From assembly GCA_021784715.1 (NCBI GenBank), contig JAJYHP010000120.1, positions 1 to 16,967 on the forward strand: a stretch of 16,967 bases of DNA. The letters run 5' to 3'. Source of the DNA: a bacterium (GTDB lineage: Bacteria; Eremiobacterota; Eremiobacteria; Baltobacterales; Baltobacteraceae). Position 1 is the first letter of the stretch; the number at the start of each line of letters is the position of its first letter. Shown one piece after another: positions 1 through 8,329 of the stretch. The translations under genes were made by a program, and so were the position numbers. Below the pieces are notes generated by a model. That model saw only the letters and a list, made by a program, of their open reading frames with translations, searched no databases and was not told the DNA's origin.

Positions 1-259
<259 letters not shown>

Positions 260-260
<1 letters not shown>

Positions 261-709
261 TGGTACAAATGCAGCCGCGCACCCGCGAAGCGCGCATCCC
301 CAATCCGCGCAGTGCGCGCAACGCCGCGCAGCGCCGCGTGGTGCGTAATTCGCGCGCGCGCTATCGCCCCATCGCCCTCGCCTTAGGCGTACTGCTCGCC
401 GTGCTCGTGCCCGTCACCGGTTACGTCATGCTCACTTCGTCGATGACGGGGCTCACCTACGCCGTTGAAAAAGCGCACGCGCGTCAGAAGCGCCTGCAAG
501 ATGAAACGCTGCGCTTGGAAGATCGCGTCGAACAGCTCTCCTCCGACGCGCGTTTGGCGCGCCTCGCCGCCCAACTGCACATGCACCCCGCCTCGACCGA
601 GATTGCGGTGCAACTCTCGCCGCCGCAAACGCAGCAGCAACGCATCGCCTTCCTCTCCGGCATCGCACGGTGGTTCCACCCCGCAGCGGCCGGGAAACGG
701 CGATCCTGA
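260..709 (+). CDS. ftsL: FtsL-like bitopic cell-division protein
   Basis: This is a 149-residue protein with the architecture of FtsL/DivIC: a very basic cytoplasmic N-terminus (about residues 1-36, rich in Arg), one hydrophobic segment (about 37-59, PIALALGVLLAVLVPVTGYV), then a predicted coiled coil (about 66-105, with KRLQDETLRLEDRVEQL), and a short tail. FtsL proteins are poorly conserved, so the call rests on topology and on position between rsmH and ftsI, where ftsL sits in most dcw clusters. FtsL joins FtsB/FtsQ in the periplasm to recruit and activate the FtsW-FtsI synthase. The ATG at 260 overlaps the rsmH stop by one base. The 3' end overlaps the likely ftsI start. The alternative that it is an unrelated small membrane protein is unlikely in this context. 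Confidence 0.82.
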
Positions 710-2439
710 AACGGAGCTTCGCGCGCACCGCGACCGATCGGGCGCGCTGGTTTTATATCGGCGTTCTCTGCTTCGGGCTCTTCCTCGCCGGAAAGCTCGC
801 GGTCGTTCAAGCGATGCAGGGGCCCTCGCTCGCGCGCGATGCGCTCGCGCAGCGCTCCGATACCATCGAAATCTTCGCGCGCCGCGGGAGCATTCTGGAT
901 CGGCACGGCGCGGTGATCGCGCGCTCGCTGCCTTCGAAGAGCATCTACGCGGTTCCGCGCGATATCACCGATCCCGATACCGTCGCGCGCAAACTCGGCG
1001 CGATCGTCGGAAAGCTCAGCCCCGATACCGTCGCCGCGCTCCACGATAAGCACCTCTGGTTCATCTGGATCGCGCGCAAGGTCGACCATTCGGTCGCCGC
1101 GCGCGTCGCCGCATTGCATTTAGTCGGCGTCGCCGAACGCCGGGAGAAGACCGGGCGCCGCGTCTACGTCGACGGGCCGGAGTTTTCGTCGACGATCGGC
1201 TTCGTCGGCACCGACGAGAACGGTCTCGACGGGCTGGAGTACAGCCTCAATCCCTGGCTGCAAGGGCGTTCGGGCAAAGAGACGCTGCAAACCGACGAAA
1301 TGGGGCGCCCGCTGCCGTTCGATCGGGCCGAGATCATCAAACGCGCCCGCCCGGGCTACGATGTCGAACTCACGCTCGATTCCTATCTGCAGTTCGTCAC
1401 CGAACGCGCGCTGGAGAAGCAAGTCAAGAAATACCACGCCAGTTCGGGCGTCGCGATCGTCATGAACCCGAAGACCGGCGCCATCCTCGCCCTCGCGAAC
1501 CTGCCGCACTTCGATCCCAACCACTTCTGGCGATACACCGACGCGCAACGGCGCGACCGCGCGGTGGAGGATGCATACGAACCCGGATCGACCTACAAAC
1601 TCGTCACTGCCGCCGCCGCGATTCAATCCGGCAAAGTCACGCTCGCATCGCGCTTCCCCGCGCGCGATGCCATCACCGTTGGCGGGCACACCATCCACAA
1701 CGCCGACGATGGCTTCACCGCCGGCAGCCACGGCACCGAATCGCTCGAAAATATCATCGCCTATTCGCATAACGTCGGCGCCGCCGAGGTGGGCATGAGC
1801 ATCGGCGCGCGAACCTTCTACAACATGGAGCGCGCGGCGGGCTTTGGAGAGCCGACGCAGATCGAACTTCCCGGCGAGAATCCCGGCATCGTGCCGAAAC
1901 CGAGCCAGTTCAGCGGTTCGTCGCTGGCGACGATGTCCTTCGGCCAGGGCGTCGCGGTGACGCCGCTCGCGCTCGCGCGCTACTACTGTGCCATCGCCAA
2001 CGGCGGCTTGCTGCTACGCCCGCATATCGTGCACGCGATCCTCAAACACGACGGAACGCTCGTCTATCGCTATCCGGTGCAGATCGAACGACGCATTTTT
2101 TCCGAGAAGACCGCCGCGATTCTGCGCAAGTTTCTGCGAGCGGTCGTGCGCTACGGCACCGGCGATCCCGCCGCGCAGATTCCCGGCTACACCACCGCCG
2201 GAAAGACCGGCACCGCGCAGATCGAAGAGAACGGCGTCTACCAGCCCGGCGCCTACGTCGCATCCTTCATCGGCATGATCCCCGCGCGCGATCCGCGTTT
2301 CGTGATTCTCGTGAAAGTCGATCGTCCGATCGGTTCGTACTACGGCTCGCAGGTTGCCGCGCCGGCCTTCGATACCATCGCGCGCGCCGCGATGTTGCAC
2401 GCCGGTTTTCTGCCGCAGGTCAAGCAGGCAAAGCGGTAA
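670..2439 (+). CDS. ftsI: Penicillin-binding protein, class B (FtsI/PBP3-type septal transpeptidase)
   Basis: The 589-residue product has a short basic N-terminus, one membrane anchor (about residues 27-47), a PBP dimerisation domain beginning near RRGSILDRHG, and a C-terminal transpeptidase domain. The three active-site motifs of penicillin-binding transpeptidases are intact: STYK with nucleophile Ser307, SHN at 366-368 and KTGT at 512-515. It crosslinks septal peptidoglycan together with FtsW, which is encoded downstream. The C-terminus ends soon after the catalytic fold with no PASTA domains, unlike SpoVD/Pbp2x. The start is uncertain: GTG at 670 overlaps ftsL by 40 nt and has no clear ribosome-binding site. 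A CTG at 706, overlapping the ftsL stop, would remove 12 residues and leave the anchor intact. The stop TAA shares one base with the murE ATG. Confidence 0.93.
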   Translation: MVPPRSGRETAILKRSFARTATDRARWFYIGVLCFGLFLAGKLAVVQAMQGPSLARDALAQRSDTIEIFARRGSILDRHGAVIARSLPSKSIYAVPRDITDPDTVARKLGAIVGKLSPDTVAALHDKHLWFIWIARKVDHSVAARVAALHLVGVAERREKTGRRVYVDGPEFSSTIGFVGTDENGLDGLEYSLNPWLQGRSGKETLQTDEMGRPLPFDRAEIIKRARPGYDVELTLDSYLQFVTERALEKQVKKYHASSGVAIVMNPKTGAILALANLPHFDPNHFWRYTDAQRRDRAVEDAYEPGSTYKLVTAAAAIQSGKVTLASRFPARDAITVGGHTIHNADDGFTAGSHGTESLENIIAYSHNVGAAEVGMSIGARTFYNMERAAGFGEPTQIELPGENPGIVPKPSQFSGSSLATMSFGQGVAVTPLALARYYCAIANGGLLLRPHIVHAILKHDGTLVYRYPVQIERRIFSEKTAAILRKFLRAVVRYGTGDPAAQIPGYTTAGKTGTAQIEENGVYQPGAYVASFIGMIPARDPRFVILVKVDRPIGSYYGSQVAAPAFDTIARAAMLHAGFLPQVKQAKR

Positions 2440-3896
2440 TGGCTGCCGATACGCTGCGCGCGTTCTACGAACGGCTCGGCCCCGACGCACACGTCCTCGG
2501 CGATCCGGCGACGCAGGTTCGCGGCATCGAGGTCGATTCGCGCCGGGTCACCCCCGGCTCGCTCTTCGTAGCGGTGCGTGGCGCGCATGTCGACGGGCAC
2601 GCCTATATCGCCGACGCGATCGCGCGCGGCGCCGCGGCGGTGGTCATCGAAGCGCGCGCCGAGATCGGCACGCTCGCCGTGCCGGCGATCCTCGTGCACG
2701 ATTCGCTGCAAGCGCTCTCGCCGATCTCCGCCGCGTTCTACGGCGACCCCTCGCATGCGCTCGCCGTCGTCGGCATCACCGGCACGAACGGTAAAACCAC
2801 CTCGACGCGCATGCTCGCCGCGATCTGCGCCGCCGCGAATATTCCCTGCGGCGTCATCGGCACCGTCGGTGCGGAGTTCGGCGCGCGGAACTGGACCCTC
2901 GCGAACACCACGCCGTTGCCGCACGAACTCCACGCGCTGCTCGCGGCGATGCGCGATGAGGGCGCGCGCGCGGTCGCGATCGAAGTGAGCTCGCACGCGC
3001 TGGCGTTGGGGCGCGTCGACGACGTGCGTTTCGCCGCCGCCGGGCTGACCAACATCACCCAAGACCACCTCGATTTCCACGGCAGCATCGAAGCCTACGC
3101 CGCCGCGAAACGACGGCTCTTCGATCTCGCTCCCGCCTGTGCGTTCGGGCTCGACGACCCGTGGGGCGCGCGGTGGTTCGCGGAGTTGGCGGGGCGGCGC
3201 CGCTGCATCGGTTACGCCCTGGAGGGCACCGCCGAGATTCGCCCGGAGAATCTACAGCTCGGTTCCACCGGCGCGCGCTTCACGCTCGACGGCGTCGCAT
3301 TCGAACAGCATCTCCCCGGGCGCTTCAACGTCGAAAACGCGCTACTCGCCATCGCGCTCGCTCGCTTGATGGAGATCGATACCGAGAGCTCGGCGCGCGG
3401 TCTCGGCGCCCTGCAGGGCGTTCCGGGGCGCATGCAGCGCGTCGGCAACGGCGATATCGAGGTCGTCGTCGATTACGCGCACACCCCCAACGCGCTGGAG
3501 AACGCGCTGCTCGCGCTCCGCGAAAACCTGCGCGGGCGACTGGTCGTGGTCTTCGGCTGCGGCGGCGACCGCGACCGCAGCAAGCGGCGCGCGATGGGGG
3601 AGGTTGCGGCGCGGCTCGCCGACCAGGTCTATCTCACCAACGATAATCCGCGCAGCGAGGAGCCGCAGTCGATCGTCGAGGAAATTCTCGCCGGCATGCA
3701 CCACCCGCCCGCCGCGATCGAACTCGACCGACGCCGCGCGATCGAGCGCGCCGTTCTTCACGCCGCCGCCGGGGATACGGTGCTCGTCGCTGGAAAAGGG
3801 CACGAGAACTATCAAGTCGTCGGCGATCGGGTCCTGCCCTTCGACGACGTCGCCGTGGCGGCGGACGCCCTGGCGCGAAGGAGGGTCGGCGCGTGA
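2439..3896 (+). CDS. murE: UDP-MurNAc-L-Ala-D-Glu:meso-diaminopimelate ligase MurE
   Basis: This 485-residue Mur ligase adds the third amino acid to the UDP-MurNAc-dipeptide in the cytoplasm, using ATP. The N-terminal UDP-binding domain (about 1-105) is followed by the ATP-binding P-loop GITGTNGKTT at 112-121, the NTTPL stretch, and a TNITQDHLDFHGS segment leading to Lys224 (AAAKRRLF), the position of the carbamylated lysine in E. coli MurE. The C-terminal domain has DNPR at 402-405, the motif that recognises meso-diaminopimelate, in place of the variants found in lysine-adding enzymes. It ends with the GKGHE motif common in MurE. I infer a DAP-type stem peptide. ATG at 2439 overlaps the ftsI stop in a TAATG arrangement. 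The stop TGA overlaps the murF GTG by four bases. Confidence 0.97.
   Translation: MAADTLRAFYERLGPDAHVLGDPATQVRGIEVDSRRVTPGSLFVAVRGAHVDGHAYIADAIARGAAAVVIEARAEIGTLAVPAILVHDSLQALSPISAAFYGDPSHALAVVGITGTNGKTTSTRMLAAICAAANIPCGVIGTVGAEFGARNWTLANTTPLPHELHALLAAMRDEGARAVAIEVSSHALALGRVDDVRFAAAGLTNITQDHLDFHGSIEAYAAAKRRLFDLAPACAFGLDDPWGARWFAELAGRRRCIGYALEGTAEIRPENLQLGSTGARFTLDGVAFEQHLPGRFNVENALLAIALARLMEIDTESSARGLGALQGVPGRMQRVGNGDIEVVVDYAHTPNALENALLALRENLRGRLVVVFGCGGDRDRSKRRAMGEVAARLADQVYLTNDNPRSEEPQSIVEEILAGMHHPPAAIELDRRRAIERAVLHAAAGDTVLVAGKGHENYQVVGDRVLPFDDVAVAADALARRRVGA
3878..3885 (+). promoter_or_regulatory. Strong ribosome-binding site for murF
   Basis: AAGGAGGG lies 7 nt before the GTG at 3893, inside the last codons of murE. 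It is the best Shine-Dalgarno match in the cell-wall block and fixes the murF start at this GTG rather than an internal codon. Confidence 0.8.
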
Positions 3897-5287
3897 GGCG
3901 CTTTACAATCGAGGAGATCGTGCGGGCGACTGCAGCGCATCGCGTTCGTAATGACGCGGCGCTCGCGCCCATGCGCATCGTCACCGATACGCGGTCGTTG
4001 GAGCCCGGCGACGCATTTCTCGCGCTGCGCGGCGAACGATTCGACGGCCACGATTTCGTCGCCGATGCGTTTGCGAAAGGCGCGGCGCTCGCCATCGTCG
4101 ATCGCGTCGTCGTCGCCATGGCCGATCGCCCGGTCGTCGAAGTCGCCGATACGCTGCTCGCGTATATGGCGCTCGCGAGCGCGGCGCGCGCGCGCTTCGA
4201 CGGGCACGTGATCGCGATTACCGGGAGCAGCGGCAAAACCACCACCAAACATCTGCTCTCGCAATTGCTGCGCGCGCGCTACGGGAAACGCCTCCACGTC
4301 ACCAGCGCGAACGAAAATAACGAGATCGGCGTCAGCAAGCTCCTGCTCGAATCGCACGACGATCACGACGTCATCGTCGTCGAGATGGGCGCGCGCAAAT
4401 ATCGCGATATCCACACGCTCGTCGAGATCGCGCAGCCGCACTTTGGTTTGCTCACCAACGTCGGCGAGGCGCACCTGGAAATCGTCGGTTCGCGCGAGCG
4501 TCTCGCCGAAACGAAGTGGGGGCTCTTCTCGACCGGCGCCTCGCCGTTGCTCAACGCGCGCGACCGCGTCTCGCAGCACCGAGCCGCATCGCTCGGGCAG
4601 CTCCCGCACTGGTACGACGCGATGGACGAAGATCGCGACGATATCGTTCGCGCGCCCTTCACAGCGCTCATCCGCGACGAACTCGTGGTGCATCGCGAAC
4701 TCAACGGGCGGCCGCGACGCGCGCGCACCGAACTCTTTCTTCCCGGGCACCACAACCGCGTGAACGCCGCCGGCGCCGCCGCGGCGGCGATCGAGCTCGG
4801 CTTCCGGCTCGACGAACTCGCCGAACTCATGCCGACGCTCACGTTGCCGGAGGGGCGCTACCAGCGCCACGAAATTCCCGATTTCATCACCATCGTGTAC
4901 GATGCGTATAACGCCAACGCGAGTTCGATGCGCGCGGCGATCGATGCTTTCGGCAACGAAAACGGCGCGCGACACATCGCGGTGCTCTCGAGTATGGCCG
5001 AGCTCGGCGACGAATCGGAGCGCCTGCACGAACTCGTCGGCGAGCACCTGCAGCCGACGAAGATCGACGAAGTGCTCGTCGGCGGCGAGTACGCCGAGGC
5101 GCTCGAACGCGGCGCGCTGCGCGCGGGATTCCCGCGCGAACGCGTCTGGCACTTCACCGACAATCACGCCGCGGCGCTCTGGTTGTTGGAGCGAACGAAG
5201 AGCGGCGACGTCGTGCTGTTGAAGGGCTCGCGCCGTTACCACATGGAGGAAATTCTCGAAGAGGTCCTGACGGCGTGCGGAGTCTAG
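3893..5287 (+). CDS. murF: UDP-MurNAc-tripeptide:D-Ala-D-Ala ligase MurF
   Basis: This 464-residue ATP-dependent ligase adds the D-Ala-D-Ala dipeptide (made by Ddl, encoded later in the window) to UDP-MurNAc-tripeptide, completing the soluble nucleotide precursor. It shows an N-terminal MurE/MurF-type substrate domain with a TDTRSLEPGDAFLALRGE segment, the P-loop GSSGKTT at 111-117, the NNEIGVSKLLL segment typical of MurF, a TNVGEAHLE block, Lys208 in the ETKWGLF stretch, and a C-terminal domain with YDAYNANASSM, the MurF counterpart of the family's D-x-Y-x-x-N motif. The length is normal. The GTG start forms a GTGA overlap with murE and is preceded by a strong ribosome-binding site. The last 13 nt overlap the start of the CofE-like gene, so the two are probably co-translated. 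Confidence 0.97.
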   Translation: MRRFTIEEIVRATAAHRVRNDAALAPMRIVTDTRSLEPGDAFLALRGERFDGHDFVADAFAKGAALAIVDRVVVAMADRPVVEVADTLLAYMALASAARARFDGHVIAITGSSGKTTTKHLLSQLLRARYGKRLHVTSANENNEIGVSKLLLESHDDHDVIVVEMGARKYRDIHTLVEIAQPHFGLLTNVGEAHLEIVGSRERLAETKWGLFSTGASPLLNARDRVSQHRAASLGQLPHWYDAMDEDRDDIVRAPFTALIRDELVVHRELNGRPRRARTELFLPGHHNRVNAAGAAAAAIELGFRLDELAELMPTLTLPEGRYQRHEIPDFITIVYDAYNANASSMRAAIDAFGNENGARHIAVLSSMAELGDESERLHELVGEHLQPTKIDEVLVGGEYAEALERGALRAGFPRERVWHFTDNHAAALWLLERTKSGDVVLLKGSRRYHMEEILEEVLTACGV

Positions 5288-5985
5288 CGGTCCGGCACGA
5301 GGCGCTGCCCGTGGGGCTCGTCGCCATTCCGGTGCGCACGCGCTTGCTGCGCCGCGGCGACGATCTCGTCGCGGTGGTGCGCGATGCGGTGCGCGGCATC
5401 GCCGCACCCGGCGACGTGCTCGCGATCTCGGAGACCGCGGTCGCCATCGCGCAGGGCGCCTTCGTCGCCGCCGAAGCGATTCGCCCGTCGAAACTCGCCT
5501 TCGCGCTCGCGCGTCGCGCGCACCCGCTCGCGACGGTGAATCAGCCCGAATCGATGCAGTTGGTGATCGACGATGTCGGCGTCCCGCGCGTGTTGCAGGC
5601 GGTGGCGGCGCAGGTGCTCGGCTTGCTCGTCGGCAAGCGCGGCCGCTTCTACGAAATGCTCGGTGACGCGATTACCGCAATCGACGGCTACACCGGCACG
5701 ATGCCGCCCTACGAACGCGCGATCGTGCTCGCCCCGCGCGAACCCGATGCCGTCGCGGAGCGGATCGCCGCCGAACTCCACTGCGGTTGTGCGATCGTCG
5801 ACGTGAACGATCTCCATCGCGCGAAGGTGCTCGGCGCTTCGGCGGGAGTCGCGCGCGAAGCGACGGCGACGGCGTTGCTGGAGAACCCGCACGGCAACGG
5901 CGACGAGCAGACGCCGATCGTCGTGCTGAAGTGGCGCGCTACCGGCGCGCACCCGCTCTACAAGCGCGAAGCGGTCGCATGCTGA
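5275..5985 (+). CDS. CofE-like (F420-0:gamma-glutamyl ligase family) protein within the dcw cluster, substrate unknown
   Basis: The 236-residue soluble protein resembles CofE, which joins L-glutamate to coenzyme F420-0 using GTP. Family features seen: an N-terminal PVRTRLLRRGDDLVAVV block, PGDVLAISETAVAIAQG (the counterpart of the GDVLV...E/S...G segment of archaeal CofE), AIDGYTG with Asp137 where CofE has a metal-binding Asp, and IVDVNDLHRAKVLGASAGV with Asp176, matching the T/VDTNG segment. The C-terminal NPHGNGDEQTPIVV resembles, as I recall, the standalone bacterial CofE-like family found in organisms that do not make F420. GTG at 5275 overlaps murF by 13 nt and has GAGGT at 5261-5265, 9 nt upstream; the 3' end overlaps mraY by 7 nt. 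No other F420 gene is visible. The family assignment is fairly sure. The substrate is unknown; a role in cell-wall precursor modification is only an inference from position. Confidence 0.82.
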   Translation: MRSLAVRHEALPVGLVAIPVRTRLLRRGDDLVAVVRDAVRGIAAPGDVLAISETAVAIAQGAFVAAEAIRPSKLAFALARRAHPLATVNQPESMQLVIDDVGVPRVLQAVAAQVLGLLVGKRGRFYEMLGDAITAIDGYTGTMPPYERAIVLAPREPDAVAERIAAELHCGCAIVDVNDLHRAKVLGASAGVAREATATALLENPHGNGDEQTPIVVLKWRATGAHPLYKREAVAC

Positions 5986-6977
5986 TCTGGTTTAACGTGC
6001 CGCCGCACGGGCTCGATCTCGCCGAAGCCGCGCTCTGGCCTGCGTTCGTCGGTTTCGCGCTCGCCGCGATCGCCGGTGCGATCGCATTGCCGTTGCTGCG
6101 ACGGCTCAAAGTGCACCAGCACGTCTACGAAGATGCGCCCGCGAGCCACCAAGTGAAGACCGGCACGCCGACGATGGGCGGCATCGTCTTCGCTATCGCC
6201 GTGCTGCCGCTCGCGCTCGATCTGCAAGTGCCGATGCTCGGCGAGTTTCTCATTCTCGTGCTCGGTTGCGCGGCGATCGGCGCGATCGACGATTTACTCG
6301 GCATCTTCCGCGGCAAAAATGCCGGCTTGAAGGCGCGCACGAAACTGCTGCTCACCGCAGTCGTCGCGTTGCTCTTTCTCACGCGGCTCGATAGTTCGTA
6401 CGCCGAGTTCCCGCGGCAGACGTTGCTCGCCATCGGAACGTGGCATTGGACGGTGCCCTATCTCTGGTGGCTCTTGCTCGGGACGCTCGCCGTAACCGGA
6501 ACGATTCACGCCGTCAATCTCACCGATGGGCTCGACGGGCTCGCCGCCGGGTCGATGGTGGCGCCGCTCGCGGCCTTTGCGGCGTTGGGTTTCGCGCACG
6601 TGCTCCCGCAGCCGACGATGGTCGCGTTGCTCGGGCTCGGCGCCTGCCTCGCCTTTCTGCTCTACAATCGCCATCCCGCGAAGATGTTCATGGGCGATAC
6701 CGGGTCGCTCGCGCTCGGCGCCCTGCTCGCCGGCGTCGCGATCGCCGAAGGCGAGATGCTCTTGCTCCTGCTCGTCGGCGGTATCTTCGCCGCCGAAGCG
6801 CTCTCGGTGATTCTCCAAGTGAGTTATTTTAAAGCGACGCGCGGGAAGCGGATCTTTCGCATGAGCCCGTTGCACCATCATTTCGAACTCGGCGGCATGA
6901 GCGAACTCGAAGTGACGACGCGCTTTTGGGGCATCTCGACGGTACTCGCGGCGCTCGGCTGGTGGATCGCGAAATGA
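5979..6977 (+). CDS. mraY: Phospho-N-acetylmuramoyl-pentapeptide transferase MraY
   Basis: MraY is the integral membrane enzyme that moves phospho-MurNAc-pentapeptide from UDP to undecaprenyl phosphate, giving lipid I. The 332-residue protein is almost entirely hydrophobic, with about ten membrane segments. Diagnostic motifs are GTPTMGG at 62-68, the paired catalytic aspartates Asp104-Asp105 in GAIDDLLG, NLTDGLDGLA starting at Asn180, GDTGSLALG, and the triple-histidine loop HHHFE at 299-303. ATG at 5979 was chosen because it gives the family's usual length and N-terminus; the frame is open further upstream but only through the overlapping CofE-like gene. It overlaps that gene by 7 nt and overlaps murD by four (ATGA). 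Confidence 0.97.
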   Translation: MLIWFNVPPHGLDLAEAALWPAFVGFALAAIAGAIALPLLRRLKVHQHVYEDAPASHQVKTGTPTMGGIVFAIAVLPLALDLQVPMLGEFLILVLGCAAIGAIDDLLGIFRGKNAGLKARTKLLLTAVVALLFLTRLDSSYAEFPRQTLLAIGTWHWTVPYLWWLLLGTLAVTGTIHAVNLTDGLDGLAAGSMVAPLAAFAALGFAHVLPQPTMVALLGLGACLAFLLYNRHPAKMFMGDTGSLALGALLAGVAIAEGEMLLLLLVGGIFAAEALSVILQVSYFKATRGKRIFRMSPLHHHFELGGMSELEVTTRFWGISTVLAALGWWIAK

Positions 6978-8329
6978 ACGACGCACCACAGCGTGCCTTA
7001 GTGATCGGTCTCGGGAAGAGCGGCATCGCGGTCTGCGAAGTGCTGCGCGAGCGGCGGTGGGAGGTGCTCGCAACAGACCAATCGCCGGAGCGCGTACCCG
7101 AGGCGATCGCGCACGTCGCCGCGCTCGGGGTGCCCTTCGTCTCGACCGATGCCCTGCGCGAAGCGCTCCGCGGCGATGAAATCGCGGTGCTCTCGCCGGG
7201 CGTTCCGCCGAGCGCGCTCCCGGTCGCGATCGCGTGGGGGAAGGGCTGCACCGTGCTCGGTGAAGTCGAAATCGCCGCCCGCTTCGCGCGCGCGCCGATT
7301 CTCGGCGTCACCGGAACGAAAGGGAAATCAACGACGAGCGCGTTGCTCGCGCACCTGCTCCGCGCCGCCGGTAAGAAGACCGCACTCGGCGGCAATATCG
7401 GCGCTCCGTTGATTCGCGAAGTGCTTCCCGACGGGCTCGACGCCATCGTCGCGGAGCTCTCCTCGTTCCAACTCGAGAGCATCGATCGTTTCCATCCGCG
7501 CGTCGCGGTGCTGCTCAATCTCTCGCCCGATCATCTCGATCGCTACGGATCGATGGACGAGTACGCATCGGCGAAATTTCGAATCGTCGAAAACGCGCGT
7601 GCGGGGGATACGCTCGTCGCCAACCGCGACGACCAACGCATTTGGAGTTTCGCATGCGGCGTCGCCGAGAGAATGACGACGATCGATTTTTCGCTCGTCG
7701 ATCCCAGCGCGCGAATCGCGCTTCGCGGCGAGAGCATCGTCGACACGCGGGCCGGAACCGTGCTCGCCGAGATCGCCGACGTGCCGCTCTTGGGGCGGCA
7801 CAATCTCGCCAACGCGATGGCGGCGCTCGCCGCTGCGCTCGCGTTCGGCGTCGACCCGCACGTTTTTCCGGCGGCGCTCCGCAGCTTTACCGGCATGGTG
7901 CATCGCTTGCAGCCCGTCGCCGAGATCGCGGGCGTTCGCTATATCGACGATTCGAAAGCGACCAACCCCGAAGCGGCGATCGCCGCGCTCGAAGCGTTCG
8001 CCTGCCCCGTCGTCGCGATCGTCGGCGGGCGCGCGAAGGGGACGGCGTTCGGCGCCTTCGGCGACGCGCTCGCGCGGCACGCGCGCGCGGTGCTGGCGAT
8101 CGGCGAAGCTGCCGAGGAGATCGTCGCGGCGGTTGCGGGGCGCGTGCCCTGCGAACGCGCGGAAACGATGGAAGCGGCGGTGGAGCGCTCGCGCGAACTC
8201 GCCCACTCGGGCGACGTCGTCCTGCTCTCGCCGGCCTGCGCCTCGTTCGACATGTTCCGTTCCGCCGAAGATCGTGGCGAACGATTCGTCGCCGCGGTGC
8301 GCTCGCTCGCCGGAGGAACCCGTGCGTAA
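6974..8329 (+). CDS. murD: UDP-MurNAc-L-alanine:D-glutamate ligase MurD
   Basis: MurD adds D-glutamate to UDP-MurNAc-L-Ala in the cytoplasm. The 451-residue protein begins with a Rossmann-type domain (ALVIGLGKSG), followed by the P-loop GVTGTKGKSTT at 111-121, GGNIG, ELSSFQLE, and NLSPDHLDRYGSMDEY leading to Lys201 in ASAKFRI, the position of the carbamylated lysine in this family. The C-terminal domain carries IDDSKATNPEAA, which binds nucleotide and substrate, and ends with LLSPACASFDMF, typical of MurD. The ATG at 6974 overlaps the mraY stop in an ATGA arrangement; an upstream in-frame extension lies wholly inside mraY and was discarded. The ftsW start overlaps its last 8 nt. Confidence 0.97.
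   Translation: MNDAPQRALVIGLGKSGIAVCEVLRERRWEVLATDQSPERVPEAIAHVAALGVPFVSTDALREALRGDEIAVLSPGVPPSALPVAIAWGKGCTVLGEVEIAARFARAPILGVTGTKGKSTTSALLAHLLRAAGKKTALGGNIGAPLIREVLPDGLDAIVAELSSFQLESIDRFHPRVAVLLNLSPDHLDRYGSMDEYASAKFRIVENARAGDTLVANRDDQRIWSFACGVAERMTTIDFSLVDPSARIALRGESIVDTRAGTVLAEIADVPLLGRHNLANAMAALAAALAFGVDPHVFPAALRSFTGMVHRLQPVAEIAGVRYIDDSKATNPEAAIAALEAFACPVVAIVGGRAKGTAFGAFGDALARHARAVLAIGEAAEEIVAAVAGRVPCERAETMEAAVERSRELAHSGDVVLLSPACASFDMFRSAEDRGERFVAAVRSLAGGTRA
8312..8316 (+). promoter_or_regulatory. Ribosome-binding site fixing the ftsW start
   Basis: GGAGG lies 5 nt upstream of GTG at 8322, inside the murD 3' end. It selects this GTG over the much longer open frame that runs upstream through murD. 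Confidence 0.75.

Noticed and set aside
3812..5407. A 531-codon open frame on the minus strand opposite murF
   Set aside because: It lies wholly antisense to a clear murF. Its translation is Arg/Ala/Asp-rich low-complexity sequence with no recognisable domain. Long antisense frames are expected at this GC content.
5787..5978. A 64-codon upstream extension of the mraY frame
   Set aside because: It lies inside the CofE-like gene and is hydrophilic and Arg-rich. ATG 5979 gives a normal MraY N-terminus.
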